A stretch of 64,000 nucleotides of DNA from Streptomyces pseudovenezuelae (GTDB taxonomy: Bacteria; Actinomycetota; Actinomycetes; Streptomycetales; Streptomycetaceae): NCBI RefSeq assembly GCF_001513955.1, contig NZ_KQ948151.1, positions 183,479-247,478 of the forward strand, written 5' to 3'. A model generated the notes under the pieces. It had not been told where the DNA came from. It searched no databases and saw nothing but the letters and a program-made list of their open reading frames with translations. This document shows, piece by piece, positions 50,560 through 58,837 of this stretch; the first letter of the stretch is position 1; the number at the start of each line of letters is the position of its first letter. A program made the translations under genes and the position numbers.

Positions 50560-51978
50560 TCACCGCGCTTGCGGGGAGGCGAGGCCCATGGTCGCCTCCT
50601 GCGGCCGTGATACATGGGCGACGAGGAAGACCAGCACGCCACAGGTGGCGACCAGGATCCAGCCCGGGCGGGACGCGTGTGCGAGCTCCGTCGGGCTGGT
50701 GGCCGTGACCAGGCCACCGGCGAGAGCGATGCCGAGGGCGGAGCCGAGCTGCCGTGCGGTGGAGGTGATCGCCCCGGCCACGCCGGCACGGGCGGGCGGC
50801 AGTCCGTTGACCGCCGTATTGGTGATCGGGGCATTGGCGAAGCCGAACCCGACGCCGATGAGCAAGTATGCGGCCAGCAGCAGGAACACACTCGTGTGTG
50901 GAGTGAGCCGGACCAGGCAGAGCCCGCCGGCCGTGATGAAACCACCGGCAAGGAGCAGCGGCAGCCGTGGGCCCGTGCGGCCGACCATGCGGCCGGACCA
51001 AGGGGCGCAGACAGTCGCTCCGACGGCCAGGGGCAAGGTCGCCACTCCGGCGGCCAGCGGCGTCCATTCCCGGGTGTTCTGCAGGTAGAGGGTATTCAGC
51101 AGCAGTGTCATGGTCAGAGCGACGAAGACCGCCACCGCGCCCAGGACAGCGCCGCTGAAGACCGGGCTCCGGAAGATCCGCGGATCCATCAGCGGCTCAC
51201 GTCGGCGGGACTCGACCCGCACGAATGCGGCTGTCGCCACAGCAGCCCCCGCGTATCCCGCCAGCCCCGCAGGCGACGTCCAGCCGATGCGAGGCCCTTC
51301 GATCAGGACGCCGACCACGACCGCAAGGACCACGGTCAGCAGGACCTGGCCGGGCAGGTCGAGGCGCCGGGCTCGCGGCGCCCGGGACTCCGGCACGAAC
51401 ATCGCACTGAGCAGCAGAGCGGCCGCGATGACCGGTGCGTTGATCCAGAACAGCGAACGCCAGCCGAGCCCCGCGAGCAGCGCACCGCCCGTGACGGGAC
51501 CAGCGGCCATGCTCAGCCCGAACACTGACGCCCAGATGCCGATCGCCTGCGCCCGCTCCCTCGGGTCCGGCATCGCGTTCACCACGATCGCAAGCGCCAC
51601 GGGGCTGAGCATCGAGGCGCCGATGCCCTGCAGGGCGCGGGCCGCGATGAGTACGCCTGCCGACGGGGCGAGCGCACAGACCAGCGAGGCCGCGCCGAAC
51701 GCGGCCAGCCCGCACTGGAAGACCCGGCGGCGTCCGAAGCGATCCGCCAGTGCGCCGGAGGAGATCAGGAGACTGGCCAGGACCAGGGTGTAGGCGTCCA
51801 CGATCCATTCGAGACCGCGCGTGTCGACATCCAGGCCGCGCCCGATGGCCGGCAGACCCACATTGACGATGGTGGTGTCCAGGCCCACCAGGAACATGCT
51901 CAGACAGCAGACGGCCAGTACCGTCCAGCGTCTGCGCACACTCAGCATGGGTTGAGCAGGGGGTGTTGTCGCGGTCAC
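50560..51978 (-). CDS. MFS drug:H+ antiporter, DHA2 (EmrB/QacA) type
   Basis: 472 residues, about 14 membrane spans. Motif D1-like LVGLDTTIVNVGLPAIG (30-46), motif A GALADRFGRRRVFQ and motif C around GIWASVFGLSMAAGPVTGGAL identify a DHA2 exporter. It pumps out a drug-like compound across the cytoplasmic membrane with proton exchange. The GTG start at 51978 lies 96 bp from the divergent XRE-cupin regulator gene, with a palindrome between; the regulator probably controls it. Confidence 0.92.
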   Translation of the reverse strand: MTATTPPAQPMLSVRRRWTVLAVCCLSMFLVGLDTTIVNVGLPAIGRGLDVDTRGLEWIVDAYTLVLASLLISSGALADRFGRRRVFQCGLAAFGAASLVCALAPSAGVLIAARALQGIGASMLSPVALAIVVNAMPDPRERAQAIGIWASVFGLSMAAGPVTGGALLAGLGWRSLFWINAPVIAAALLLSAMFVPESRAPRARRLDLPGQVLLTVVLAVVVGVLIEGPRIGWTSPAGLAGYAGAAVATAAFVRVESRRREPLMDPRIFRSPVFSGAVLGAVAVFVALTMTLLLNTLYLQNTREWTPLAAGVATLPLAVGATVCAPWSGRMVGRTGPRLPLLLAGGFITAGGLCLVRLTPHTSVFLLLAAYLLIGVGFGFANAPITNTAVNGLPPARAGVAGAITSTARQLGSALGIALAGGLVTATSPTELAHASRPGWILVATCGVLVFLVAHVSRPQEATMGLASPQAR

Positions 51979-52047
51979 GGTCTACCTCTGAGGTCCGGGA
52001 ACAGTGCCCGGCAAGACTCAGCCCGAACGACAGCCGCAGCCCATCAA

Positions 52048-52066
52048 TTTTGCGAACACTGCAAAA
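52048..52066. promoter_or_regulatory. inverted-repeat operator candidate
   Basis: ttttgc and gcaaaa, separated by 7 nt, lie 9-27 bp upstream of the XRE-cupin start in the divergent region shared with the MFS gene. It is the only AT-rich dyad in this interval. Confidence 0.5.
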
Positions 52067-52074
52067 ATGAATCC

Positions 52075-52710
52075 ATGAACACAGGAGCCAGGGATGCGGA
52101 GCTGGAACAGATTCTCGATGGCATCGGGCCCCGGCTGCGCATGCTGCGCCGGGAGCGGGGACTCACGCTCGAAGGACTCGCGGCCACGACCGGGATCTCG
52201 GTCAGCACACTGTCCCGGGTGGAATCGGGCAAACGGCGTCCGACTCTGGACCTGCTCATCCCGCTGGCACGGGCCCACCACGTCGCACTCGACCAACTGG
52301 TGGCGGCCCCCGCCAGCGGTGACCCTCGGGTGCACCTGCGGCCCCTGCGCAAGGAGCGCGGCAGCATCCTCGTACCCCTGACGCAGTACCCGGGTCGAGT
52401 GCAGGTCTTCAAGCAGGTACTGACGCCACGCCAGCCGGAACTGGTCACCCACGAGGGATACGAATGGCTCTATGTCCTCGCCGGTCGGCTGCGCCTCGTT
52501 CTCGGGGCGCAGGACTTCACGCTGCGCCCCGGCGAAGTGGCCGAATTCGACACCACCGAGCCCCACTGGTTCGGCCCCGCGGATACGAACACTGTGGAGA
52601 TCCTGCACCTGTTCGGCCCACGAGGAGACCAAGCCATCGTCCGCACCGGACCGTCCACAACGGATCTCGCCCCGCCGACCGCCCCAAACCCACCGTCAAC
52701 AACGTCATGA
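52075..52710 (+). CDS. XRE-family regulator with C-terminal cupin
   Basis: 211 residues. The XRE HTH is LRMLRRERGLTLEGLAATTG then SVSTLSRVESGKRRPTLDLL (about 21-62). The cupin sensor domain contains HEGYEWLYVLAGRLRLVLGAQDFTLRPGEVAEFDTTEPHWFG in its second half (about 122-165), with the two conserved cupin motifs. Cupin-XRE proteins bind small metabolites. The start at 52075 (MNTGARDAELEQ) is chosen because longer frames would run into the operator and the divergent promoter. It is divergent to the DHA2 exporter and likely its repressor. Confidence 0.88.
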   Translation: MNTGARDAELEQILDGIGPRLRMLRRERGLTLEGLAATTGISVSTLSRVESGKRRPTLDLLIPLARAHHVALDQLVAAPASGDPRVHLRPLRKERGSILVPLTQYPGRVQVFKQVLTPRQPELVTHEGYEWLYVLAGRLRLVLGAQDFTLRPGEVAEFDTTEPHWFGPADTNTVEILHLFGPRGDQAIVRTGPSTTDLAPPTAPNPPSTTS

Positions 52711-52915
52711 CTCACAACGCCTGGACTCCCTCCGACCGAGCAGTTGGCATCACCTTCCTTGCCCGCCCACGGCCACTCGTTGGTGTGCGGAAACGGCGTG
52801 GCAGGAAGCCCACGCGCGCCGGAACGGCAACACTGAAGAACCTCACCCATCCCGACTCGTCAGCGCGTTCGCTGCGCTCCTTCCGGACAATTGATACGCC
52901 GATGACAGCGTCGGC
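52711..52915. other. short gap after the XRE-cupin gene
   Basis: About 200 bp without a supported gene. Confidence 0.3.
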
Positions 52916-52964
52916 CGGCCGGGAAGGACCGTAAGTGCGGGATCGGACAGGCCCTTCCCGGCCG
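52916..52964. terminator. hairpin with 12-bp stem
   Basis: cggccgggaagg (52916-52927) pairs with 52953-52964 across a 25-nt loop, after the XRE-cupin gene. Fair terminator candidate. Confidence 0.45.
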
Positions 52965-53002
52965 CCGCCCCATGATCGGCCAAAAGGCACACAGTCCGGA
53001 TA

Positions 53003-53147
53003 GGGCCCAATGGCCCCTCAATGGATCCACCGATAGGGCCCAACGGCCCCTTTCCGCCTGCCCCTTGGCGCTCCAGAGGCATCACACCCCTGCTCGATTC
53101 TCGATTTTGCACAGTCGTTGCGATCCCAAAAGGCCCCGATGGGCCCC
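53003..53147. repeat. GGGCCC-type palindromic repeats
   Basis: gggcccaatggcccct (53003-53018) and gggcccaacggcccct (53036-53051) are direct repeats differing in one base, and ggccccgatgggcccc (53132-53147) is a closely related inverted form. They lie within 200 bp upstream of the DUF4142 gene. Confidence 0.7.
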
Positions 53148-53198
53148 GAGTTCGTATGACCGTAGGTGCGGGATCCGAATGTCGGATCAGGAGTCACG

Positions 53199-53924
53199 GT
53201 GCATTTTTCACGAACCGCGGTGGGATCGCTCTTTCTTGGTGGTGCACTCGCTGCCACCCTGGGGTCCCTCCTCTACCCCGCCATGCTCGGAGTCCAGAAG
53301 GCCAGTAGCGCGCCCGATCGGATCATCGCCGCGCCAAAGTCAGGAAAGCTGTCGGAAGCCGATCGAGACTTCGTTGTCAAGGTGCGCGCGGCCGGACTGT
53401 GGGAGTATTCCGTCGGCCTCATGGCCCTGCAGAAGAGCACGACGAAGTCCATCAGGACCGCTGGTCAGCAACTGACCGCCGAGGACGCATCGTTGGACGC
53501 TGCCTGCCGCAGTACGGCCGGCCAGTTGGGCATCACGCTGCCCGACCAGCCGTCCCCGCAGCAACAGGGCTTCGTGTCCCGGTTGAACGCAGACAGTCCC
53601 GAACAGTTCGGCGCCGACATGGCGACCACCGTGCGCGCCGTGGACGGCCAGTTACTCATGACGATCGCCAGTGTGCGCAGCACCACGAAGAACTCACTGA
53701 TCCGCGCTCTGGCCGCCGAGGCCAACCAGACGGTCCTGGACCACATCAGGGCCGTGGAGAAGACCGGCCTCGTGGACTTCGACCAAGCCGTCTTCCAGGA
53801 GACCTCGCCGCCCTCACTCCCCGCCCATGACCTCACCCCGCCGCCTCCTGCCGCGGGCCAGCCACAGGTCATCCTCACTCCCCCGGCCGACAGCACGGTC
53901 TCGCCGCGTTCAACGGTGGATTGA
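53199..53924 (+). CDS. DUF4142-family exported protein
   Basis: 241 residues from GTG 53199, with AGGAG 6-10 bp upstream. The N-terminal VHFSRTAVGSLFLGGALAATLGSLLYPAML is a signal or anchor. The DUF4142 four-helix (ferritin-like) core follows: LSEADRDFVVKVRAAGLWEY, STTKSIRTAGQQLTAEDASL, and LIRALAAEANQTVLDHIRAV. The C-terminal 35 residues are Pro-rich and disordered. It is probably extracytoplasmic. The family's function is unknown. The GGGCCC repeats lie in its upstream region. Confidence 0.85.
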   Translation: MHFSRTAVGSLFLGGALAATLGSLLYPAMLGVQKASSAPDRIIAAPKSGKLSEADRDFVVKVRAAGLWEYSVGLMALQKSTTKSIRTAGQQLTAEDASLDAACRSTAGQLGITLPDQPSPQQQGFVSRLNADSPEQFGADMATTVRAVDGQLLMTIASVRSTTKNSLIRALAAEANQTVLDHIRAVEKTGLVDFDQAVFQETSPPSLPAHDLTPPPPAAGQPQVILTPPADSTVSPRSTVD

Positions 53925-54197
53925 TCCATTCACCGACGGCCGGGGCTGGGTGCGGATCTCCGATGTCCCAGGAGCTCGCTGTCTGTGCAGGCTCCTGGTC
54001 GACCTCGCACCCGCCCCGGCCGACAAGGACGCCGCCGGCTTCGGCACACGGCTACGGCGGCTGCCTGACGGCGACCGTGCCGAACTGAAGACCGGCCGTC
54101 GGCACCGGCACGCCCTCCGTCCGAAGGCGGTCCCGTGCCCCTCGGCATGCCGGCCCAGCGACAACCTCACCGCCAGTTCCAATATGGGAAGACTGCC
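53925..54197. other. gap
   Basis: About 270 bp without a supported gene or clear RNA. Confidence 0.3.
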
Positions 54198-54527
54198 GTG
54201 TTCTTCAGCCATCTGGGCAGGGGATCGACAGCCCTCGTGCTGACGGCGCACCCCGACGACGAGGTGTTCGCTCATGGTGCGGCGATCGCCATGCCAAGCC
54301 AGCAGGGAAGCCACGTCGTCCTGCGTACCGCTTCATGCGGGGGGGGCGCCGCTGTCGCAGGTGAGACCGCGCCGCACTGGTCCCATGGACGGGCGGGATG
54401 GGCGGGGCGCGGATGCGGCAGGGATGGGGCCACGCGCACCCTGTTGCACGTCGGCTCCCCGCGGCCCCGCGCGAAGTTGAACTTGCCCGCGCGGCACCGA
54501 CCCACCACGACCCGCCGACGGCTGTGA
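54198..54527 (+). pseudogene. PIG-L-family deacetylase, N-terminal remnant
   Basis: From GTG 54198 the frame reads FFSHLGRGSTALVLTAHPDDE, the zinc-binding AHPDDE motif of PIG-L/MshB-type deacetylases, and then HGAAIAMPSQQGSHVVLRTA. After about 60 residues the reading becomes Gly/Arg-rich without family features. Two-thirds of the enzyme, including the later His motif, is missing. Confidence 0.6.
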
Positions 54528-54614
54528 GGTTTTCTTGGCTCATCGGTGACGTTGAGAGTGCGAAACGGGGGCACAGGAATCCGGCACGGTCCAAGCGTCC
54601 GGCGGGAGGAACCA

Positions 54615-54923
54615 GTGGCCGGTCATGAGATGTACGCCGCCAGCGCGTTGTCGGCGGTGGCGGCGATCCTGCTCGCGCGATGGTGGCCGGCGGGCCGAAA
54701 CAGCAGCACACGTACCGCCGCCGCATCCCGCCGAGCCGCACGTCGGGCGATGCTGAGAGCAGCCTGGCGCATGGGCTCCGCCACCGCCGAAGCCGGCCAG
54801 GGCCTGCCGACCTCGGCGCCGTGCGCTCGGCGGGCGGTACGGGAGGCCGAAGACCTCGTGCAGGGCTACTGGCGTCAGATCAGTCCTCTCTACCTGTCCC
54901 AGGACGATCGCCATCAGCACTGA
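54615..54923 (+). CDS. small hypothetical protein with N-terminal hydrophobic segment
   Basis: 102 residues from GTG 54615, with a good ribosome site (ggcgggaggaacca). The start VAGHEMYAASALSAVAAILLARWW is a short signal-anchor. The rest is basic and helical (RRAARRAMLRAAWRMGSATA; REAEDLVQGYWRQISPLY). Its 3' end overlaps the start of the RHS remnant region in another frame. No family recognised. Confidence 0.5.
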   Translation: MAGHEMYAASALSAVAAILLARWWPAGRNSSTRTAAASRRAARRAMLRAAWRMGSATAEAGQGLPTSAPCARRAVREAEDLVQGYWRQISPLYLSQDDRHQH

Positions 54924-55019
54924 ACTCCGGAGTCCGACACACGCCCGGGTCCCACGGCGCTGTCCGGGTGGCCGAAGGATCTGACGATCCTGGTTCCGGA
55001 TCAGACGTGACTCTCTCGC

Positions 55020-55791
55020 GTCCAGGCCGCGGCCCGGGCCGCCTGAAGGTCGCGGGCTTGAACCCCTTCACCGGACTGACGGGCCGTTCCGGCTCGGCGA
55101 CGCCGTGGTCGTACAACAAGCTCGGCAACGAGACGGCCGGCGGACACGTCGCGGCTTCCGCGCGCACGAACGAGACCTGGACGGACTACAGCCAGATGTC
55201 CGCGGGCACTGACAACTCCGAACGCACCAAGTTCGGTTCGACGTGGTTCCACCACACCGCGCTCGGCCTGGCGTCCACGACCACGAACGGCGTCGACACC
55301 GCATTCATCCGCGAACCGGCGGGCATCTTGAACTCCATGACCACTGGGGCAGTCCTACTACTACCTCACCGACGGCACGGCGCTACAGCGGCGCCTACCT
55401 CGACCCCACCGGCCTGTACAAGATGGGCGCCCGCTACTACGACCCCCATATCGGCCGCTTCACCCACCCCGGCCCCTCCGGGCAAGAAACCAACCCCTAC
55501 CTGTACGCGGCGGGCGACCGCGTCAACCAGACCGATCCCACGTACCTCGCCAGCCTCTTGGGCGCTGTGGGAGGTGCCGCCGTCGGCGCTGTCGCGAGCA
55601 CATTGCTTGACGGAGTCCTCGGCCCGGTCATTGGCGGGGCTGCCGACGGCTGCGCCGGAGGTGCGGTGACGGCGCTCATCGACGGTTCTTCCGTCGGAAA
55701 GGCCTGCGCGGTCGGTGCCCTGACCGGTGCCGTGTCCGGAGGCACCGGCGCTGTCACCAAGAGCTTGAAGGCGGCCCGCACCGGGTCGTGA
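55020..55791 (+). pseudogene. RHS-repeat protein, C-terminal core remnant
   Basis: One frame (55020-55380) holds degenerate RHS strands (PWSYNKLGNETAGGHVAAS; RTKFGSTWFHHTALGLAST). After a deletion and frame change at about 55370-55385, another holds the core GLYKMGARYYDPHIGRFTHP and GPSGQETNPYLYAAGDRVNQ. A hydrophobic Gly-rich tail (LLGAVGGAAVGAVASTLLDG...) follows, without a recognisable toxin domain, ending at 55791. The large N-terminal shell is gone. RHS proteins deliver toxins; no cognate immunity gene is adjacent. Confidence 0.75.
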
Positions 55792-55841
55792 CCGTGGCCT
55801 CCCCGGACCCGGTGCGGCCGGGACCGGGGAGGGTCCCCACC

Positions 55842-56030
55842 ATGCCTAGCCGGAAGGTCCACATCAGCTCTTACCGTGGTCGTTTAACGGTGGTCCTGGC
55901 AGGAGTCCCCGCGTTCTGCGCGGTGCTGTTCGTTTTCGTACCCTGGGCTCAGGACAGTATGAACGGCGCCGCACGAACCGTTCTCGGCATCGTGCTCCTG
56001 GTGACGCTCCTTGTTGCCCTCTTCGCCTGA
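55842..56030 (+). CDS. small two-span membrane protein
   Basis: 62 residues from ATG 55842 (longer frames begin at 55788 but overlap the RHS end). It has two hydrophobic helices (LTVVLAGVPAFCAVLFVFVP; TVLGIVLLVTLLVALFA) separated by a short polar loop. It sits 51 bp after the RHS remnant and could be its accessory or immunity-type gene; no homologue recognised. Confidence 0.5.
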   Translation: MPSRKVHISSYRGRLTVVLAGVPAFCAVLFVFVPWAQDSMNGAARTVLGIVLLVTLLVALFA

Positions 56031-56044
56031 TCCCCAGTGCTCCG

Positions 56045-56854
56045 CTACCGATGAGTGCGGTCGACAGCTGCTCGAACGTCACCGCGGGAACCCTCGAAGT
56101 ACGCGGCGCTCTCCGCGTCCGCAGGGTAGTACGACTCGATCGCGACCTCGTCCAGCGTGATGTCCATCGGAGTGCCGAACGTGGTGATGGTCGAGAACAG
56201 CCGCAGTTCTCGTCCGTTGAAGCGAAGGATCATCGGGATCACGACATCGGACTCGACCGTTCGGCGCGACGTGTCCTCGGAGTCGGGCGCCAGGAGTTCC
56301 TCGTAGAGCGCGGTGAGTTCGGCATCGGGTGCAACGGCGAGCTGACGCCTGATGCGGGAGCGGAACATCACCCGGACATCGGCCAGGTTGACTACCAGAG
56401 GGGCGAAGCCTCGCGGGTCCAGCCCCAGTCGCACCAGGTTGATCGGCGGCCGTAGCAGGTCGGGATCGACGTCCGCGAAGAACGGCTCGACCGCGCGGTT
56501 GGTCATCACGATGTTCCACCGGCGATCGAAGGCCACCGCGGGGTACGGCTCATGCGCACGAAGCACCCTGGCGACCGCGTCCCGAGCCGCGGAAAGCGCA
56601 CCGTCGTCGAGTGGTCGTTCGGCGTAGCGGGGTGCGAAGCCGGCCGCGAGCAGCAGCTGGTTGCGATCACGCAACGGCACATCGAGCTGGTCCGCGAGCC
56701 GCAGGACCATGTCGGCACTCGGATTGGACTTGCCCGTCTCGACCAGGCTGACATGGCGAGCCGAGACGTCGGCGGCGATCGCGAGGTCGAGTTGGCTCAG
56801 TCGTCGGCGATGCCGCCACTGCCGTAGGAGCTCCCCAACCGTCTGCACAGTCAT
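56045..56854 (-). CDS. XRE-family regulator with MmyB-like domain
   Basis: 269 residues. The HTH is LLRQWRHRRRLSQLDLAIAA then DVSARHVSLVETGKSNPSAD (about 8-48), followed by RNQLLLAAGFAPRYAERPLD. The MmyB-type ligand domain begins at YPAVAFDRRWNIVMTNRAVEPFF and ends with LRLFSTITTFGTPMDITLDE. It is transcribed divergently from the NTF2-like gene at 56935, 80 bp away, which it probably regulates. Confidence 0.9.
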   Translation of the reverse strand: MTVQTVGELLRQWRHRRRLSQLDLAIAADVSARHVSLVETGKSNPSADMVLRLADQLDVPLRDRNQLLLAAGFAPRYAERPLDDGALSAARDAVARVLRAHEPYPAVAFDRRWNIVMTNRAVEPFFADVDPDLLRPPINLVRLGLDPRGFAPLVVNLADVRVMFRSRIRRQLAVAPDAELTALYEELLAPDSEDTSRRTVESDVVIPMILRFNGRELRLFSTITTFGTPMDITLDEVAIESYYPADAESAAYFEGSRGDVRAAVDRTHR

Positions 56855-56934
56855 GGAGAGTACTCAACACGAAGCCGCACGCCATGAAATGCGACTTCAT
56901 CGACAACCGTGGCCACCACGGAAACACTGCGTCC

Positions 56935-57324
56935 ATGACCGCAGACAACAAGAGCATCGTCCAACGGGCGCTGACGGAACTGATGGAGACGGGCAGCACC
57001 GACGCGCTCGAACCGCTGCTGAGCGATGACTTCGTCCATCACAGGCCGGACTCGACTTCCTCCACCAAAACGGAATGGCTCGCCGCCGTACAGGCAGCAC
57101 TCACCCCGCTCGCCGACATGCGGGTCGAGGTCCACCACCTGTTGGCCGAGGGAGATCACGTCGTCATGCACTCGCGACGACAACTCCCCGGTGCCGGGCC
57201 GGAGATCGCGGTCGTCGACATCTGGCGGATCGACAACGGGCTGATCACCGAAGCCTGGGAGATCATCGAGCCGGTGGCCCAGTCGGCCGCCAATCTGGTG
57301 TGGTGGGAGACCGCCGTCCGCTGA
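56935..57324 (+). CDS. NTF2-like (SnoaL) family protein
   Basis: 129 residues with the cone-shaped NTF2 fold: an N-terminal helix pair (KSIVQRALTELMETGSTDAL), DDFVHHRPD, then the sheet RVEVHHLLAEGDHVVMHSRR and IAVVDIWRIDNGLITEAWEI. SnoaL-like proteins act as isomerases/cyclases or binding proteins on small polar substrates. ATG 56935 is preferred because the upstream 17 codons lack a ribosome site. Divergent from the XRE regulator. Confidence 0.85.
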   Translation: MTADNKSIVQRALTELMETGSTDALEPLLSDDFVHHRPDSTSSTKTEWLAAVQAALTPLADMRVEVHHLLAEGDHVVMHSRRQLPGAGPEIAVVDIWRIDNGLITEAWEIIEPVAQSAANLVWWETAVR

Positions 57325-57794
57325 CCGTTCCTGGGTTCTTGCCTGCTCAACAGCGTCATCCCTCGCCCTTCGTCAGCAAGGTATCTGCCGGGACAGTTGT
57401 CAGGTGCGGCAGGATACACCTGCCGTCGACGACCGCGCTCCCGGGATTCGCCCCCCACGACGAGCCGGCGCGGGCATCTGTCGGCCCTGCCAGCTCCGAG
57501 CGATTCGATCCGGTCCCCAGGCCGGAGCGTTGGGAGCGGCGCCCCGTCTGCGGTCCGCGGTCGGCCCGTCGTTACGGAGGTCGGCCGCGGCTGTCCGCGG
57601 GCTCCCCCAGGTCGACCGGACCGGCCACCAGCATGATGTCGCCCAGCGTTTCAGCGCGACGCCCACCCTGCGCGCCACGCTGATCTGCGCGTCGCCGTCG
57701 AACGGGTGGATCCGGCCCCTCGCAGAGACTTCCGGATTACTCTGGCCACTGCCTGACAGCGTTGTCCGCAGACTTCACCTTCTCGGGGGATCGT
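57325..57794. other. gap
   Basis: About 470 bp. A minus-strand stretch (57600-57700) has GC3 bias (LGDIMLVAGPVDLGEP) and may be a gene remnant, but I cannot name it. Confidence 0.25.
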
Positions 57795-58796
57795 GTGCCA
57801 GTTCACGAACAGCCGTCCGGGGCACCGGACTTGGCCGAACTGCGTCGGCGGGCGGTGGCCGGGGTCCCGCGGCGCGAGGCGGGGCTGGTCGTGTGCGCGA
57901 ATCTGGTGCGGATCTTCCAGACCGAGGGCGTCGAGGTGCAGGCCCTGCAGGGCCTCGACCTGACGGTGGCCGAGGGCGAGATGATCGCGGTGGTCGGCGC
58001 CTCCGGTTCGGGCAAGTCGACCCTGCTGGGCATACTCTCCGGCCAGGACGTGCCCACCGCGGGAGGCGCCGAGGTCGCCGGGCACGACCTGCTGGCGATG
58101 AAGCGTCATGAGCGGCTCCGTTACCGGCGTCGCACGGTGGGCTTCGTCCTGCAGCAGACCTCCCGCAACCTGCTGCCGTACCTCTCGGCGGCCGAGAACG
58201 TGATGCTTCCGATGACCTACGCCGGGATCCGGCGATCCCGGCGCCGGGCCCGGGCGGAGGAACTGCTCGATCTGCTGTCCGTCGGCCACTGCCGGGACCG
58301 CACTCCCGACACGCTCTCCGGCGGCGAGCAGCAGCGGGTCGCGATCGCCGTCGCCAACGCCAACGAGCCGCGGGTCCTGTTCGCCGACGAACCCACCGGT
58401 CAACTCGACACCGCCACCAGCGACGAGGTCTTCGCCGCGCTGCGCCGGGCCAACGAGGAGCTGGGCGTCACCGTGGTCGTGGTCACCCACGACGCGCTGG
58501 TGTCCGAGCAGGTGCAGCGCACCGTACGCATCCGCGACGGGCGCACGTCGACCGAGGTGCTGCGCCAGGTCTCCACCGGTGAGGACGGCGTCGAGGTGCA
58601 CACCGCGGAGGAGTACGCGGTGCTGGACGGCAGCGGCCGGCTGCAGTTGCCGGGTGAGTTCACCGAGCGTCTGCACCTGCGCAAGCGGGTGCGGCTCGTG
58701 CTGGAGAGCGACCACGTGGGTGTGTGGCCCGACGAGGCCGCGCGGCGGGCGCGGGCGGACGCACAGGACGCGGCAGGCGCTGGCCCCGAACACTGA
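57795..58796 (+). CDS. ABC transporter ATPase, MacB/LolD (FtsX-partner) type
   Basis: 333 residues. Walker A GASGSGKST, the Q-loop GFVLQQTSRNLLPYL, signature LSGGEQQRVAIAVA, Walker B VLFADEPTGQLD and the H-loop VVVTHD are complete. The GFVLQQTSRNLLPYL and ADEPTGQLD forms are those of ATPases that energise FtsX-type permeases. GTG 57795 has GGGGG at -10; TTG 57762 is an alternative. An extra C-terminal domain of about 100 residues with repeated EVHTAEEYAVLDGSGRLQL-like strands follows. It converges on, rather than precedes, the two permease genes. Confidence 0.9.
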   Translation: MPVHEQPSGAPDLAELRRRAVAGVPRREAGLVVCANLVRIFQTEGVEVQALQGLDLTVAEGEMIAVVGASGSGKSTLLGILSGQDVPTAGGAEVAGHDLLAMKRHERLRYRRRTVGFVLQQTSRNLLPYLSAAENVMLPMTYAGIRRSRRRARAEELLDLLSVGHCRDRTPDTLSGGEQQRVAIAVANANEPRVLFADEPTGQLDTATSDEVFAALRRANEELGVTVVVVTHDALVSEQVQRTVRIRDGRTSTEVLRQVSTGEDGVEVHTAEEYAVLDGSGRLQLPGEFTERLHLRKRVRLVLESDHVGVWPDEAARRARADAQDAAGAGPEH

Positions 58797-58837
58797 ACGC
58801 GTCCACAGCGGCTGGCAGGGCGGGCGCCGCGCGGGCT

